The translations under genes were made by a program, and so were the position numbers. A DNA stretch of 64,000 nt from Burkholderia mayonis (GTDB lineage Bacteria > Pseudomonadota > Gammaproteobacteria > Burkholderiales > Burkholderiaceae): assembly GCF_001523745.2 (NCBI RefSeq), contig NZ_CP013386.1, positions 868,001 through 932,000 of the forward strand. Reading direction: 5' to 3'. Every line of letters begins with the position of its first letter. Position 1 is the stretch's first letter. Under the pieces are notes generated by a model. The model saw nothing but the letters and a program-made list of their open reading frames with translations. It ran no database searches and had not been told where the DNA came from. Shown here piece after piece: positions 1 through 9,259 of this stretch.

Positions 1-1
1 C

Positions 2-1507
2 CGGCTGTCCGATCCGGCGTCCGGCACGCCCAGTTTGCGCGCGCCGCTTCGATCGCTGCAACTGCCGGATCTCGGCGACGGCTCGGGCGGATCGCTGACG
101 CCGCAGGCGGAGCGCCGTCTCGGCGAGCGCGTGATGCGCGAGGTGCGGCGCGATCCCGACTATCTCGACGACTGGCTCGCGCGCGACTACCTGAATTCGG
201 TCGCGGCGAAGCTGTCGGCGGCGGCCGCCGCGCAGTTCATCGGCGGCTACATGCCCGACTTCGATCTGTTCGCGATGCGCGACCCGCAGATCAACGCGCT
301 CTCGCTGCCGGGCGGCTTCATCGGCGTCAACAGCGGGCTCGTCGCGACGACGCAGACGGAATCCGAACTCGCGTCGGTGATCGGCCACGAGATGGGGCAC
401 GTGCTGCAGCGGCATATCGCGCGGATGATCATCGCGAGCGAGAAGAGCGGCTATGCGGCGCTCGCGACGATGCTGTTCGGCGTGCTCGCGGGCATCCTCG
501 CGCGCAGCGGCGATCTCGGCGGCGCGATCGCGATGGGCGGCCAGGCGTTCGCGGTCGATAGCCAGTTGCGGTTCTCGCGCACGGCCGAGCGCGAAGCGGA
601 CCGCGTCGGCTTTCAACTGCTCGCGGGCGCGGGCTACGATCCGTACGGGATGCCGGGCTTCTTCGAGCGGCTCGAACGCGCGTCGATGAGCGACGCGGGC
701 GTGCCCGCGTACGCGCGCACGCATCCGCTGACGGGCGAGCGGATCGCCGACATGGACGATCGCGCGCGCCGCGCGCCGTACAAGCAGCCGCGGCAGTCGC
801 CGGAGTACGGCTTCGTGCGCGCGCGCCTGCGGATGCTGCAGAACCGCTCGCCGACCGATTACGCGAACGAGGTGCGGCGGATGCGCGCCGAGCTCGACGA
901 CAGAATCGCGCCGAACGTCGCGGCGAATTGGTACGGGATCGCGCTGGGCGAGATGCTGGGCGGCCGCTACGACGACGCGGACCGCGCGCTCGCGGCGGCG
1001 CGCGACGCGTTCACGCGCGTGGCCGCGAGCGAGGGCGACTCGGCGCGCAGCTCGCCGAGCCTCGACGTGCTCGCGGCGGAGATCGCGCGCCGCGCGGGCC
1101 GCACCGACGACGCGGTGCAGCTCGCCGCTACCGCGCAGCGGCGCTGGCCGGGCTCGCACGCGGCGATCGCCGCGCATCTGCAGGCGCTCCTTGCCGCGCG
1201 TCGCTACGCGCAGGCGCAGGCGCTCGCGCAGTCCGAAGCGAGCGCCGATTCCGGCCAGCCGGATTGGTGGAATTATCTCGCGCAGGCTAGCCTCGGCAAC
1301 GGCGATGCGGTGACGCAGCGCCGCGCGCTCGCGGAGAAATTCGCGCTCGAAGGCGCGTGGCCGTCGGCGATCCGGCAACTGCGCGAGGCGCGCGACATCA
1401 AGTCGGTCAGTTTCTACGAGCAGTCGATCATCAGCGCGCGGCTGCACGAGTTCGAGGCGCGCTACAAGGAAGAGCGGAAAGAGGACAAGGACGACAAGCG
1501 CAGCTGA
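2..1507 (+). CDS. M48 family periplasmic metalloprotease with TPR tail (BepA-like), 5' partial
   Basis: The frame is open from base 2, so the gene begins upstream of the window and 501 residues are visible. It carries the zincin motif HEMGH (in GHEMGHVLQRH) and, about 60 residues on, EREADRVG, which supplies the third zinc ligand of peptidase family M48. The C-terminal half is helical and alanine-rich with TPR-like repeats and ends in a charged Glu/Lys/Asp tail. This is the layout of BepA/YfgC, a periplasmic protease-chaperone that helps assemble or degrade outer-membrane proteins such as LptD and BamA substrates. A TTG at 35 can initiate in this frame but sits inside the protein, so it is not used as the start. 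The family assignment is secure; equivalence with BepA is inferred from architecture. Confidence 0.85.
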   Translation, partial: RLSDPASGTPSLRAPLRSLQLPDLGDGSGGSLTPQAERRLGERVMREVRRDPDYLDDWLARDYLNSVAAKLSAAAAAQFIGGYMPDFDLFAMRDPQINALSLPGGFIGVNSGLVATTQTESELASVIGHEMGHVLQRHIARMIIASEKSGYAALATMLFGVLAGILARSGDLGGAIAMGGQAFAVDSQLRFSRTAEREADRVGFQLLAGAGYDPYGMPGFFERLERASMSDAGVPAYARTHPLTGERIADMDDRARRAPYKQPRQSPEYGFVRARLRMLQNRSPTDYANEVRRMRAELDDRIAPNVAANWYGIALGEMLGGRYDDADRALAAARDAFTRVAASEGDSARSSPSLDVLAAEIARRAGRTDDAVQLAATAQRRWPGSHAAIAAHLQALLAARRYAQAQALAQSEASADSGQPDWWNYLAQASLGNGDAVTQRRALAEKFALEGAWPSAIRQLREARDIKSVSFYEQSIISARLHEFEARYKEERKEDKDDKRS

Positions 1508-1520
1508 CGCGCGGCGCCGC

Positions 1521-1562
1521 GGCCGGCCCGCCCGGCGTTCGCTCCCGCAGCCGGCCCTTTTT
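1521..1562 (+). terminator. Intrinsic terminator after the M48 protease gene
   Basis: A 7-bp G+C stem (GGCCGGC at 1521-1527 with GCCGGCC at 1550-1556) is followed by C and five T residues at 1558-1562. It lies 14 bases past the protease stop, between convergent genes. Confidence 0.55.
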
Positions 1563-1613
1563 CCCGACGACGTCGAACGACGCGCCGCGCGCGGACGCGA
1601 ACCTTCCCGCGCG

Positions 1614-2210
1614 TCAGTCCGCCGCCTGACCGCCCACGCGCGCGGCCGGGCTCGCGACGAACCGGAACCGCCGCGCGACGTCGTCGCGCCGGATCGGCGC
1701 GAGCGGCAGGTCGACGCCGCCGCCGAGGTGCAGCACGCCGTGCGCGCCGTCGTCGTCGAGGTCCGCATGATCGGCGAAGAGCCCGAGATCGTGATCGTGC
1801 AGCGCGGCGACGCGCGGCGGCGTCGACGCGTCGGCGAACAGCACGCCGCCCGCATCGTCGAGCCACGCGCGCGCCGGCTCGAATGTGCGGCCCGTATGGT
1901 CGGTGAGCGCGACGCGCGCCGGATCGTCGCGATCGGCCGCGAGCCGGACGATCCACGGCGTGTACGCGAGCTCGACGTACACGCGCTGCGGCCCGTTCTG
2001 GAAGAACCACTGCCCGTCGGCGTCGCGTTCGTAGTTGCGGGCGATGAAGTCGATCAGCGCCGGGTGCCGGACAGGCGAGCCGAGCGCGCCCGCCGCCTGC
2101 GCCGCGTCGTCGCGCATCCGCCAGCCGCCGCGCCGGTCGAGCAGCAGCCATCCGGTGCAGTGCGGGACGTTCGGCCACTTGGCGAGCGCCTGTTTGACGA
2201 TGTCATCCAT
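1614..2210 (-). CDS. DUF2946-like conserved hypothetical protein
   Basis: A 198-residue soluble protein with no signal peptide and no membrane segment. It looks like a Burkholderiales protein family that I associate with DUF2946, but that number is from memory. The sequence has many Trp and acidic residues (ALAKWPNVPHCTGWLLLD near the N-terminus, WFFQNGPQRVYVEL in the middle) and no catalytic motif I can recognise. Its ATG lies inside the 3' end of the upstream hydrolase gene, an 8-base overlap, so the two are translationally coupled and probably functionally linked. It is the last gene of the minus-strand run. No function can be assigned from sequence. Confidence 0.75.
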   Translation of the reverse strand: MDDIVKQALAKWPNVPHCTGWLLLDRRGGWRMRDDAAQAAGALGSPVRHPALIDFIARNYERDADGQWFFQNGPQRVYVELAYTPWIVRLAADRDDPARVALTDHTGRTFEPARAWLDDAGGVLFADASTPPRVAALHDHDLGLFADHADLDDDGAHGVLHLGGGVDLPLAPIRRDDVARRFRFVASPAARVGGQAAD

Positions 2211-3237
2211 GATCGGTGAAGCGTGAGCAGAAATCGAAGATGCGGGTCGGCAGCCAGTCGATGCGTCCCGGAAACGGGCCCGTCATGAAGCCCGCATGGC
2301 CGCCGTGCTCGGGCTGGTCGAGCACGACCGCGCGCGACACGTCGCGCGGGCCGGGCAGCGCCGACGCCGGCAGGAACGGATCGTTGCGCGCATTGAGGAT
2401 CAGCGTCGGCACGTCGATCGCCGCGAGGAGCGGGCGCGTCGTCGCCTGCGTCCAGTAGTCGTTTGCGTCGACGAAGCCGTGCAGCGGCGCGGTCACGACG
2501 TCGTCGAAGTCGTGCATCGTGCGCGCGGCGAGCATCGTCTCCTTGTCGAAGAGCCTCGGATATTGCTCGAGCTTGACGAGCGCCTTCAGCTTCAGCGTTT
2601 TCAGGAAGCTGTGCGTGTAGACCATCGAGAAGCCTTGCGACAGCGCGCGTCCGCCCGCGTGGACATCGATCGGCGTCGAGACCGCCGTGGCCGCCGTGAC
2701 GATCGACGTATCGCCGCGCCGCTCGCCGAGCCAGCGCAGCAGCACGTTGCCGCCGAGCGACACGCCGACCGCGACGAGCGGCCCGCGATGGCTTTTCGCG
2801 AGCCGCCGCAGGATCCAGTCGACTTCGGCGCTGTCGGCGAGGTGATAGAAGCGCGGCATCCGGTTCATCTCGCCGCTGCAACTGCGGAAATGCGGGACGA
2901 CACCGTGCCAGCCGCGTGCGCGGGCGGCCGCCATCAGCACGCGTGCGTAATGTGAATCGGAGCTGCCTTCGAGGCCGTGGAACAGCACGACGAGCGGGGC
3001 GTTCGGCTCGGGCGCCGCGCCGGCCGGATAGGCGAGCCAGTCGATGTCGATGAAGTCGCCGTCGGGCGTGTCCCAGCGCTCGCGCCGGTATCCGACGTCC
3101 GGCCGGCGCGCGAAGAGCGCGGGGACGATTGTCTGCGCGTGGCTCGTCGGCAGCCAGAGCGGCGCGCGGTAGAGGGACGAGGCTGCCGGGCGGGCGGTCT
3201 CGTCGGCAGCGGGAAGCGGAGGAAGCGCGGTGCTCAT
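2203..3237 (-). CDS. YheT-type alpha/beta-hydrolase
   Basis: A 344-residue alpha/beta-hydrolase of the YheT/EMB8 (ABHD1/3-like) family. It shows the oxyanion-hole segment LFHGLEGSSDSHY, the nucleophile elbow GVSLGGN (Ser), an Asp in NARNDPFLP and the catalytic His in EHGGHAGF, so the triad is complete. Members hydrolyse ester or acyl substrates; the physiological substrate in Burkholderia is unknown. It lies 18 bases downstream of the NTF2-like gene and overlaps the following DUF2946-like gene by 8 bases, consistent with one transcript. The ATG start gives the usual family length. Confidence 0.88.
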   Translation of the reverse strand: MSTALPPLPAADETARPAASSLYRAPLWLPTSHAQTIVPALFARRPDVGYRRERWDTPDGDFIDIDWLAYPAGAAPEPNAPLVVLFHGLEGSSDSHYARVLMAAARARGWHGVVPHFRSCSGEMNRMPRFYHLADSAEVDWILRRLAKSHRGPLVAVGVSLGGNVLLRWLGERRGDTSIVTAATAVSTPIDVHAGGRALSQGFSMVYTHSFLKTLKLKALVKLEQYPRLFDKETMLAARTMHDFDDVVTAPLHGFVDANDYWTQATTRPLLAAIDVPTLILNARNDPFLPASALPGPRDVSRAVVLDQPEHGGHAGFMTGPFPGRIDWLPTRIFDFCSRFTDHG

Positions 3238-3255
3238 CGCTGCAAACGCCTGTGC

Positions 3256-3702
3256 TTAGTGGAGCGGCCCCTGAGCGTGGCGGATCTTGGCGGCGAACTG
3301 AGTCGCCGTCTGCTCGGGGATCGGGCTCGCGTGGATGTGTGCGATCCGCCATTCGCCGCGCTCGTGGATCATCACGTAGGTCGTGAACACCATCTGCGGC
3401 TCGGCTGTGAGATCGGCCGGCTGGTGCGCCTCGGCAACCGTGTAGACGACGGTGCCGAGGCTGTCGTAGACGCGGATGTCGAGCGGCTCGATCGTGACGG
3501 GCTGGGTCGACAGCCGTTGCGCGAACCCGCTCCTGATCTGCTCGAGGCCGTGCAGATGCGAGCCGTCTGCCCAGATGCAGCTGGCGAAATCCTCGTCGAT
3601 CCAGAGGACCATCAGCGCGTCGAGGTTGGCGTCGGCGACTGCCTGATAGTACGCGTTCAGCGTATCGGCGGCGGCTTCGAAGAGGCGGGCAAAACGTGGC
3701 AT
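3256..3702 (-). CDS. NTF2-like / SnoaL-fold protein (nuclear transport factor 2 family)
   Basis: A 148-residue single-domain protein. It starts with a helix (FEAAADTLNAYYQAVADANLDALMVLWIDEDFASCIW), followed by the curved-sheet strands and the terminal segment GEWRIAHIHASPIP, which is typical of SnoaL/DUF4440 cone-shaped NTF2 folds. The fold is used by ketosteroid isomerases, polyketide cyclases and many small ligand-binding proteins, so the fold gives no single reaction. The short spacing (18 bases) to the hydrolase downstream suggests they work together, perhaps on a hydrophobic metabolite. That is inference only. Confidence 0.8.
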   Translation of the reverse strand: MPRFARLFEAAADTLNAYYQAVADANLDALMVLWIDEDFASCIWADGSHLHGLEQIRSGFAQRLSTQPVTIEPLDIRVYDSLGTVVYTVAEAHQPADLTAEPQMVFTTYVMIHERGEWRIAHIHASPIPEQTATQFAAKIRHAQGPLH

Positions 3703-3831
3703 CGGGTCTATCTCTCGCGCGCGGCGCGCGCCGTTTCATCAAGGCGGCCCATGCATGAGCAAGGCCGCCCGCTTACCGGTGAGTCGGGTGCGGGTGCGCG
3801 GCGCGTGACGGGCGGCCTTGCGGCCGCGGCG

Positions 3832-4872
3832 TCAGCGCTGTCCGACGAGCATCCCGCGCAAATCGCCGAACACCTGCTCCGGGCTCAGCTCGCGCAGGCA
3901 CTTCAGGTGGCCGAGCGGGCATTCGCGTTCGAAGCAGGGACTGCATTCGAGATGCAGCCATTGTACCTTTGCCAGGTCCGACAGCGGGGGGGTATGACGC
4001 GGATCCGTCGACCCGTAGAGCGCGACGAGCGGCCGGCGCAGCGCTGCCGCGACGTGCATCAGCCCGGAATCGTTCGTGACGACCGCGTTCGCGCGCGCGA
4101 TCAGCGCGCACGCCTCGGTGAGCGAAGTCTGGCCGCAGAGGTTGCGCACGTTCGGCGCGCGCTCGGCGATCGCCTGCGCGGGCGTCGCGTCCTTCGGCGA
4201 GCCGAGCGCGACGATCTGCGTATAGGGAAAAGACTGACTCACGCTCTGCGCGAGCGCCGCGAAGTGCTCGGGCGGCCAGCGCTTGGCCGGGCCGTACTCG
4301 GCGCCCGGGCAGAACACGACGAGCGGCTTGCGCGTATCGAGGTTGAAGCGCGCGGACACGCGCGCCGTCTCGTTCAGGTCCGCTTCGAGCCGCGGTGGCG
4401 GCAGCGTCTTGAACGACTCGGGCAGCTTCGCGCCGGGTGCGTATGCAAGCGTCGCGTAATGTTGGACCATCGGCGCGCGCTCGTCGCGCGCCTTGCCCGG
4501 ATTCGCGTGGCGCACGTTGAGGAGCGCGTAGCGATGCTCGCCCGTGTAGCCGATCCTCAGCGGAATGCCGGCGAGCCATGGGATCAGCGCGGACTTCAGC
4601 GAGTTCGGCAGCACGTACGCGGCGTCGTAGCCGACGTCGCGCAGATCGCTCGCGAGCTGCCAGCGGCGCAGCATCTGCAGCTTGCCATGCGCGAGATCGG
4701 TCGCGTGGACATCGTGTATCTCGGGCATCCGCTCGAGCGCGGGCGCGACCCACGTCGGGGCCACGGCGTCGATGACGATGCGGGGATGCAGTTTCTTCAG
4801 CAGCGCGAAAAGCGGCTGCGCCATCAATGCGTCACCGATCCAGTTCGGTGCGATAACCAACGCGCGACGCAT
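3832..4872 (-). CDS. waaF: ADP-heptose:LPS heptosyltransferase II
   Basis: A 346-residue GT9-family glycosyltransferase that adds the second L,D-heptose to the inner core of lipopolysaccharide at the cytoplasmic face of the inner membrane. Landmarks are the N-terminal RALVIAPNWIGDALMAQPLF acceptor-side motif and, near the C-terminus, VVTNDSGLMHVAAALRRPLVALYGSTDP, the ADP-heptose pocket. Three cysteines (ECSPCFERECPLGHLKCL) in the C-terminal part are usual in WaaF. The ATG start gives the family length. It lies between the zinc-finger gene and the NTF2-like gene, 127 and 129 bases from each, so it may share an upstream promoter with ilvE. Confidence 0.95.
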   Translation of the reverse strand: MRRALVIAPNWIGDALMAQPLFALLKKLHPRIVIDAVAPTWVAPALERMPEIHDVHATDLAHGKLQMLRRWQLASDLRDVGYDAAYVLPNSLKSALIPWLAGIPLRIGYTGEHRYALLNVRHANPGKARDERAPMVQHYATLAYAPGAKLPESFKTLPPPRLEADLNETARVSARFNLDTRKPLVVFCPGAEYGPAKRWPPEHFAALAQSVSQSFPYTQIVALGSPKDATPAQAIAERAPNVRNLCGQTSLTEACALIARANAVVTNDSGLMHVAAALRRPLVALYGSTDPRHTPPLSDLAKVQWLHLECSPCFERECPLGHLKCLRELSPEQVFGDLRGMLVGQR

Positions 4873-4999
4873 CAGGTCGATTTCCGATGTCGTAATGAAG
4901 CGCGACGCTCACGCGCCGCGCTCGGGTTGCGGGGGAGGGGCGTCGGCGCGTGCCGGTCGGACCGGCCGCGCCGCGTCGGGCGGAACAGCCGCCGCGCGC

Positions 5000-5197
5000 T
5001 CAATGATGGCCGCGGACGATTTCGCCTTCGCGCAGCTTGTAGCGCGTGCCGCAGTACGGGCAGCGCGCTTCGCCGTGCGAGACGTCGATGAACACGCGCG
5101 GATGCGCGCTCCAGCGCGGCATCGCGGGGTTCGGGCAGTAAGCGGGCAGATCCTTGGCCGTCAGTTCGATGAGCGGCATTTCCTTGATTTCACTCAT
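5000..5197 (-). CDS. CHCC-type zinc-finger protein
   Basis: A 65-residue protein with the zf-CHCC pattern: Cys21, His41, and the pair Cys46 and Cys49 (ARCPYCGTRY), followed by the typical YKLREGEIV tail. The domain is related to the zinc-binding C-terminus of the mitochondrial complex I subunit NDUFS6. In beta-proteobacteria it commonly sits between ilvE and waaF, as here. Its role in bacteria is not established. It starts 63 bases after the ilvE stop and is probably cotranscribed with it. Confidence 0.9.
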   Translation of the reverse strand: MSEIKEMPLIELTAKDLPAYCPNPAMPRWSAHPRVFIDVSHGEARCPYCGTRYKLREGEIVRGHH

Positions 5198-5260
5198 GGG
5201 GCTTTCTCGTTATGGCGATGGCGAGCGGCGCGCGCGCCCGGCGTCGGGCGAGCGGCGCGC

Positions 5261-6184
5261 TCAAATCTTGGTGAGCCAGTCCGCGTGCTTCGCGCTCTTG
5301 CCGTTCACGACGTCGAAGAACGCGCTCTGCAGCTTCTCGGTGATCGGGCCGCGCGCGCCGCTGCCGATCGTGCGGTTGTCGAGCTCGCGGATCGGCGTGA
5401 CTTCGGCCGCGGTGCCGGTGAAGAACGCTTCGTCGGCCGTGTAGACCTCGTCGCGCGTGATGCGCTTCTCGATCACTTCGATGCCGGCTTCTTTCGCGAG
5501 CGTGATGACCGTGTCGCGCGTGATGCCGTCGAGGCACGACGCGAGATCGGGCGTGTAGAGCTTGCCGCGGTTCACGAGGAAGAAGTTCTCGCCGGAGCCT
5601 TCGGACACGTAGCCGTCGACGTCGAGGAGGAGCGCCTCGTCGTAGCCGTCGGCCGTCGCTTCCTGGTTCGCGAGGATCGAGTTCACGTACCAGCCCGACG
5701 CCTTCGCGCGCACCATCGACACGTTCACGTGATGGCGGGTGAACGAAGACGTCTTCACGCGGATGCCCTTCGCGAGGCCTTCCTCGCCGAGGTACGCGCC
5801 CCACGGCCAGGCCGCGATCGCGACGTGGATCGTGTTGCCCTTCGCCGACACGCCGAGCTTCTCCGAGCCGATCCAGATGATCGGGCGCAGGTAGCACGAC
5901 TCGAGCTTGTTCTCGCGGACGACGTCGCGCTGCGCCGCCTCGAGCGTTTCCTGGTCGAACGGCACGTCCATCTGGAAGATCTTCGCCGAGTTCAGCAGGC
6001 GCTTCGTGTGCTCCTTCAGGCGGAAGATCGCCGTGCCGCCGTCGGCCGTCTTGTATGCACGCACGCCCTCGAAGACGCCCATGCCGTAGTGCAGCGTGTG
6101 AGTCAGCACGTGGATCTTGGCGTCGCGCCATTCGATCAGCTTGCCGTCCATCCAAATCTTGCCGTCGCGATCGGCCATTGACAT
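5261..6184 (-). CDS. ilvE: Branched-chain amino-acid aminotransferase
   Basis: A 307-residue fold-type IV PLP enzyme that interconverts Leu, Ile and Val with their 2-oxo acids using glutamate/2-oxoglutarate. The Schiff-base lysine is Lys161 (RAKASGWYVNS). The cofactor-phosphate segment DGYVSEGSGENFF and the family signature LDGITRDTVITLAKE with FFTGTAAEVTPIREL are all present. The start is the ATG at 6184, preceded by AGGAGA in the leader. The open frame extends further upstream but that extension is Arg/Pro-rich and unlike the family. It heads the minus-strand run and is divergent from the azlCD exporter, so synthesis and export of branched-chain amino acids face each other. Confidence 0.96.
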   Translation of the reverse strand: MSMADRDGKIWMDGKLIEWRDAKIHVLTHTLHYGMGVFEGVRAYKTADGGTAIFRLKEHTKRLLNSAKIFQMDVPFDQETLEAAQRDVVRENKLESCYLRPIIWIGSEKLGVSAKGNTIHVAIAAWPWGAYLGEEGLAKGIRVKTSSFTRHHVNVSMVRAKASGWYVNSILANQEATADGYDEALLLDVDGYVSEGSGENFFLVNRGKLYTPDLASCLDGITRDTVITLAKEAGIEVIEKRITRDEVYTADEAFFTGTAAEVTPIRELDNRTIGSGARGPITEKLQSAFFDVVNGKSAKHADWLTKI

Positions 6185-6312
6185 AGGTCTTCTCCTAGTG
6201 GATGCGGGGTGCGCAGAAGCAGCGCGCGGCGGCTCGGAACGGCGCCGCGTCGCAAAGACGCTCATTTTAGCGTTTTTGTGCGGGCAACGGTCGGTACGGC
6301 GGGGTCCGGCGC

Positions 6313-6318
6313 TATAAT
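6313..6318 (+). promoter_or_regulatory. Consensus -10 element upstream of azlC
   Basis: A perfect TATAAT stands alone in very GC-rich sequence between the divergent ilvE and azlC genes. No good -35 is visible at the right spacing. It would place the start of transcription near 6325, so it matches either the GTG at 6334 or the ATG at 6406 as first codon. Confidence 0.45.
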
Positions 6319-6405
6319 CGACGCGCAACCTGCGTGAAAAATAACGGGCGGCGGCGCGCGACGCGCGCGAGCGGCCCGGCTTTCCGCCTTCGCGGCGCTT
6401 CCCCG

Positions 6406-7167
6406 ATGCTCGCTCGCTTCTCCGCCTCCGACCGCTTCGCCCTCGTCCAGGGCTTCCGCGACTTTTCCCCGACGCTGATGGCGATCCTGTCGTGGGGGCT
6501 CGTCACCGGCATCGCGATGAGCAAGTCTTTGCTGTCGACGGGGCAGGCGGTCGGCATGTCGGTCCTCGTCTACGCAGGCTCGTCGCAGCTCGCGGTGCTG
6601 CCCCTTTTCGCCGCGAAACTGCCCGTCTGGACGATTCTGCTCACGGCCGCGATGGTCAACATGCGCTTCGTGATCTTCAGCGCAGGGCTCGCGCCCCATT
6701 TCTCGTATCTGCCGCTGTGGCGGCGCTTCGCGATCGGCTATTTCAACGGCGACGTGATCTATCTGCTGTTCCAGAAGCAGGGCTTCGCGACGGGCCACGT
6801 GCCCGGCAAGGAAGCCTATTTCTGGGGGATGGCGCTCACGAGCTGGTTCGCTTGGCAGGCGTCGTCGCTCGTCGGCATCGCGCTCGCGAGCGTGTTTCCC
6901 GACAGCTGGGGGCTTGCGCTCGCCGGCACGCTCGCGCTGATTCCGATCATGGTGTCCGCGATCTCGAACCGCTCGACGCTCGCGGCCGTCGCGATCGCCG
7001 GGATCGTGTCGCTCGTCGCGTTCGAGCTGCCGTACCGGCTCGCGCTGCCGCTCGCGGTGTGCGCGGCGCTCGCGGCGGGCAGCGTCGCCGACTGGTTCGT
7101 CGAACGCGCCGACTGGCGGCGCATCCGCGCGGCGGGCCGCGCGACGCATTCGGAGGACATCGAATGA
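6406..7167 (+). CDS. azlC: AzlC-family branched-chain amino-acid exporter, large subunit
   Basis: An inner-membrane protein of about 253 residues from the ATG chosen here, with several hydrophobic segments. It carries the family start RFALVQGFRDFSPTLMAILSWGLVTG and the PLFAAKLPVWTILLTAAMVNMRFVIFSAGLAPHF block typical of AzlC/YgaZ. The frame is open back to a GTG at 6334, which would add 24 Arg-rich residues; neither start has a clear ribosome-binding site. It forms a two-component exporter with the small subunit that follows, whose ATG overlaps this stop (ATGA). It lies divergent from ilvE. Confidence 0.88.
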   Translation: MLARFSASDRFALVQGFRDFSPTLMAILSWGLVTGIAMSKSLLSTGQAVGMSVLVYAGSSQLAVLPLFAAKLPVWTILLTAAMVNMRFVIFSAGLAPHFSYLPLWRRFAIGYFNGDVIYLLFQKQGFATGHVPGKEAYFWGMALTSWFAWQASSLVGIALASVFPDSWGLALAGTLALIPIMVSAISNRSTLAAVAIAGIVSLVAFELPYRLALPLAVCAALAAGSVADWFVERADWRRIRAAGRATHSEDIE

Positions 7168-7487
7168 GCGCCTGGCAGATCTGGCTCGCGATTGCCGGGA
7201 TGACGCTCGTCACTGCGGTCACGCGCGCGTTCTTTCTTGTCGGCGGCGAGCGCACGGTGCTGCCCGAGCGCGTGCAGCGCTCGCTGCGCTACGCGCCCGC
7301 CGCCGCGCTCGTCGCGGTCGTCCTGCCCGATGTGCTCGAGACGCGCGCGGGCATCTCGTTCGCGCTGTCGAACCACGATTTCTACGCAGCCGCGGCGGGC
7401 CTCGCGTGGTTCCTGTGGCGTCGCAGCATGCTCGGCACGATCGTCGTCGGGATGCTCGTGTTCACCGCGCTGCGGATCCTGTTCTGA
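7164..7487 (+). CDS. azlD: AzlD-family exporter small subunit
   Basis: A 107-residue protein with about three to four hydrophobic helices and the AzlD/YgaH features VTRAFFLVGG near the N-terminus and RYAPAAALVAVVLPDVL in the middle. It is needed with AzlC to form the branched-chain amino-acid exporter. The start overlaps the azlC stop by 4 bases, indicating translational coupling and fixed stoichiometry. Confidence 0.88.
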   Translation: MSAWQIWLAIAGMTLVTAVTRAFFLVGGERTVLPERVQRSLRYAPAAALVAVVLPDVLETRAGISFALSNHDFYAAAAGLAWFLWRRSMLGTIVVGMLVFTALRILF

Positions 7488-7601
7488 CGCAACGCCGCCG
7501 CGCGTCTCGCGGCCGCCGCGCGGGCGCGACCCAACCGCGCACGTCGCCGCCAAATAGCAGGAATTCGCCGCCGCGCGGGGTAGCGCGCCGGGCGGATCGG
7601 C

Positions 7602-7607
7602 TAGAAT
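7602..7607 (+). promoter_or_regulatory. Possible -10 element for pgk
   Basis: TAGAAT (5 of 6 to consensus) lies about 117 bases before the pgk ATG, within GGCTAGAATGACCCC. No convincing -35 is visible, so this is a weak call. Confidence 0.35.
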
Positions 7608-7723
7608 GACCCCTTCCGGAATTTTTCGCGCGCGCGTCGCGCGGGCCTTGCCGTGCGAGGCGCCCGGGTCGGCAGCCCGCGCGCGCATCGTACCGCTTTC
7701 CTTCATCAACCTTCATCAGTCCC

Positions 7724-8917
7724 ATGAGCCAAGTAAAGCGTCTTACCGACCTGATCGCCGAAGGCAAGCTCTCCGGCAAACGTGTGTTCATCCGCGCCGA
7801 TCTGAACGTGCCGCAGGACGATCACGGCAACATCACCGAAGACACGCGCATCCGCGCGTCGGTGCCCGCGATCCAGGCGGCGCTCGACGCGGGCGCGGCC
7901 GTGATGGTCACGTCGCACCTTGGCCGCCCGACGGAAGGCGAGTTCAAGCCCGAGGATTCGCTCGCGCCCGTCGCGAAGCGACTGGCCGAGCTGCTCGGCC
8001 GCGATGTGCCGCTCGTCGCGCACTGGGTCGAGAACGGCGTTTCGGTCGCGCCGGGCCAGGTCGCGCTGCTCGAGAACTGCCGCGTGAACAAGGGCGAGAA
8101 GAAGAATTCGGACGAGCTTGCGCAGAAGATGGCGAAGCTCTGCGACGTCTACGTGAACGACGCATTCGGCACCGCGCACCGCGCGGAAGCCACGACGCAC
8201 GGCATCGCGAAGTACGCGCCCATCGCATGCGCGGGCCCGCTGCTGGCGGCCGAGCTCGACGCGCTCGGCAAGGCGCTCGGCAACCCGAAGCGCCCGCTCG
8301 TCGCGATCGTCGCCGGCTCGAAGGTGTCGACGAAGCTGACGATCCTCAAGTCGCTCGCGGCGAAGGTCGATCAACTGATCGTCGGCGGCGGCATCGCGAA
8401 CACGTTCATGCTCGCGGCCGGCCTGTCGATCGGCAAGTCGCTCGCGGAAGCCGATCTCGTCGACGAGGCGAAGGCGATCATCGACGAAGCCCGCAAGCTC
8501 GGCGCGTCGGTGCCGATCCCGACCGACGTCGTCGTCGCGAAGGAATTCTCGCCGACGGCCGCGGCCACCGTGAAGAGCGTCGCCGATATCGAAGCCGACG
8601 ACATGATCCTCGACATCGGGCCGGAAACCGCGAAGGCGCTCGCCGGCCAGCTCGAGAAGGCGGGGACGATCGTCTGGAACGGCCCGGTCGGCGTGTTCGA
8701 ATTCGACCAGTTCGGCCACGGCACGAAGACGCTTGCCGACGCGATCGCGAACTCGGCCGCGTTCTCGATCGCAGGCGGCGGCGACACGCTCGCCGCGATC
8801 GCGAAGTACGGGATTCACGACAAGGTCAGCTATACCTCGACGGGCGGCGGCGCGTTCCTCGAATTCCTCGAGGGCAAGAAGCTGCCCGCCGTCGAAGTGC
8901 TCGAAACGCGCGCGTAA
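7724..8917 (+). CDS. pgk: Phosphoglycerate kinase
   Basis: A 397-residue glycolytic enzyme that transfers phosphate from 1,3-bisphosphoglycerate to ADP. It has the N-terminal substrate-binding segment [27 protein letters not shown], the basic patch with [12 protein letters not shown], and the C-terminal nucleotide site [13 protein letters not shown]. Length and ATG start agree with the family. It is followed on the same strand by pyk and fba, a glycolytic cluster usual in this genus. Confidence 0.97.
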   Translation: MSQVKRLTDLIAEGKLSGKRVFIRADLNVPQDDHGNITEDTRIRASVPAIQAALDAGAAVMVTSHLGRPTEGEFKPEDSLAPVAKRLAELLGRDVPLVAHWVENGVSVAPGQVALLENCRVNKGEKKNSDELAQKMAKLCDVYVNDAFGTAHRAEATTHGIAKYAPIACAGPLLAAELDALGKALGNPKRPLVAIVAGSKVSTKLTILKSLAAKVDQLIVGGGIANTFMLAAGLSIGKSLAEADLVDEAKAIIDEARKLGASVPIPTDVVVAKEFSPTAAATVKSVADIEADDMILDIGPETAKALAGQLEKAGTIVWNGPVGVFEFDQFGHGTKTLADAIANSAAFSIAGGGDTLAAIAKYGIHDKVSYTSTGGGAFLEFLEGKKLPAVEVLETRA

Positions 8918-9259
8918 GCGCATGACGCGGCGCGCGTCGCATCCGCTTCGCGCGCGGCATGAAGTACGAAGCGCGGCCGGCCATGCCGGCCGCCCGCGCG
9001 ACGGCGGCGGGGCATGCGGATTGCGCCCGGCGCTGCAGCGGTGGCAGTCGGCCGCTCGCGCGGCGGGCCGCGTGAGCGGCCCCGCCGAACCCGATACGAC
9101 GACGCGGCGCCGGCTGCCCATGCCGGCGTCCGCGGACAAAGCGACGCCGGGCGCAGCATGCACCGGCGCGCGTTCCGGAGCGGCGGCGGCTGGGCCGCGC
9201 GGCTTTCGGCTCTCGCGGCGGTACATCCAGCGCTTTCACTCAGTCAAACGAGGAGATTC
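8918..9259. other. 342-base pgk-pyk intergenic region with a strong hairpin
   Basis: No gene is recognisable here on either strand. The open frames are GC-driven and start without ribosome-binding sites. A 9-bp perfect hairpin (8973-8981 with 8985-8993, three-base loop) lies 55 bases after pgk but lacks a T tract, so it is not a standard intrinsic terminator. Confidence 0.4.

Noticed and set aside
2054..3742. Long open frame overlapping the YheT-type hydrolase and the NTF2-like gene on the same strand
   Set aside because: Out-of-phase Arg-rich shadow; the two real genes in the other frames have complete motifs and short intergenic spacing.
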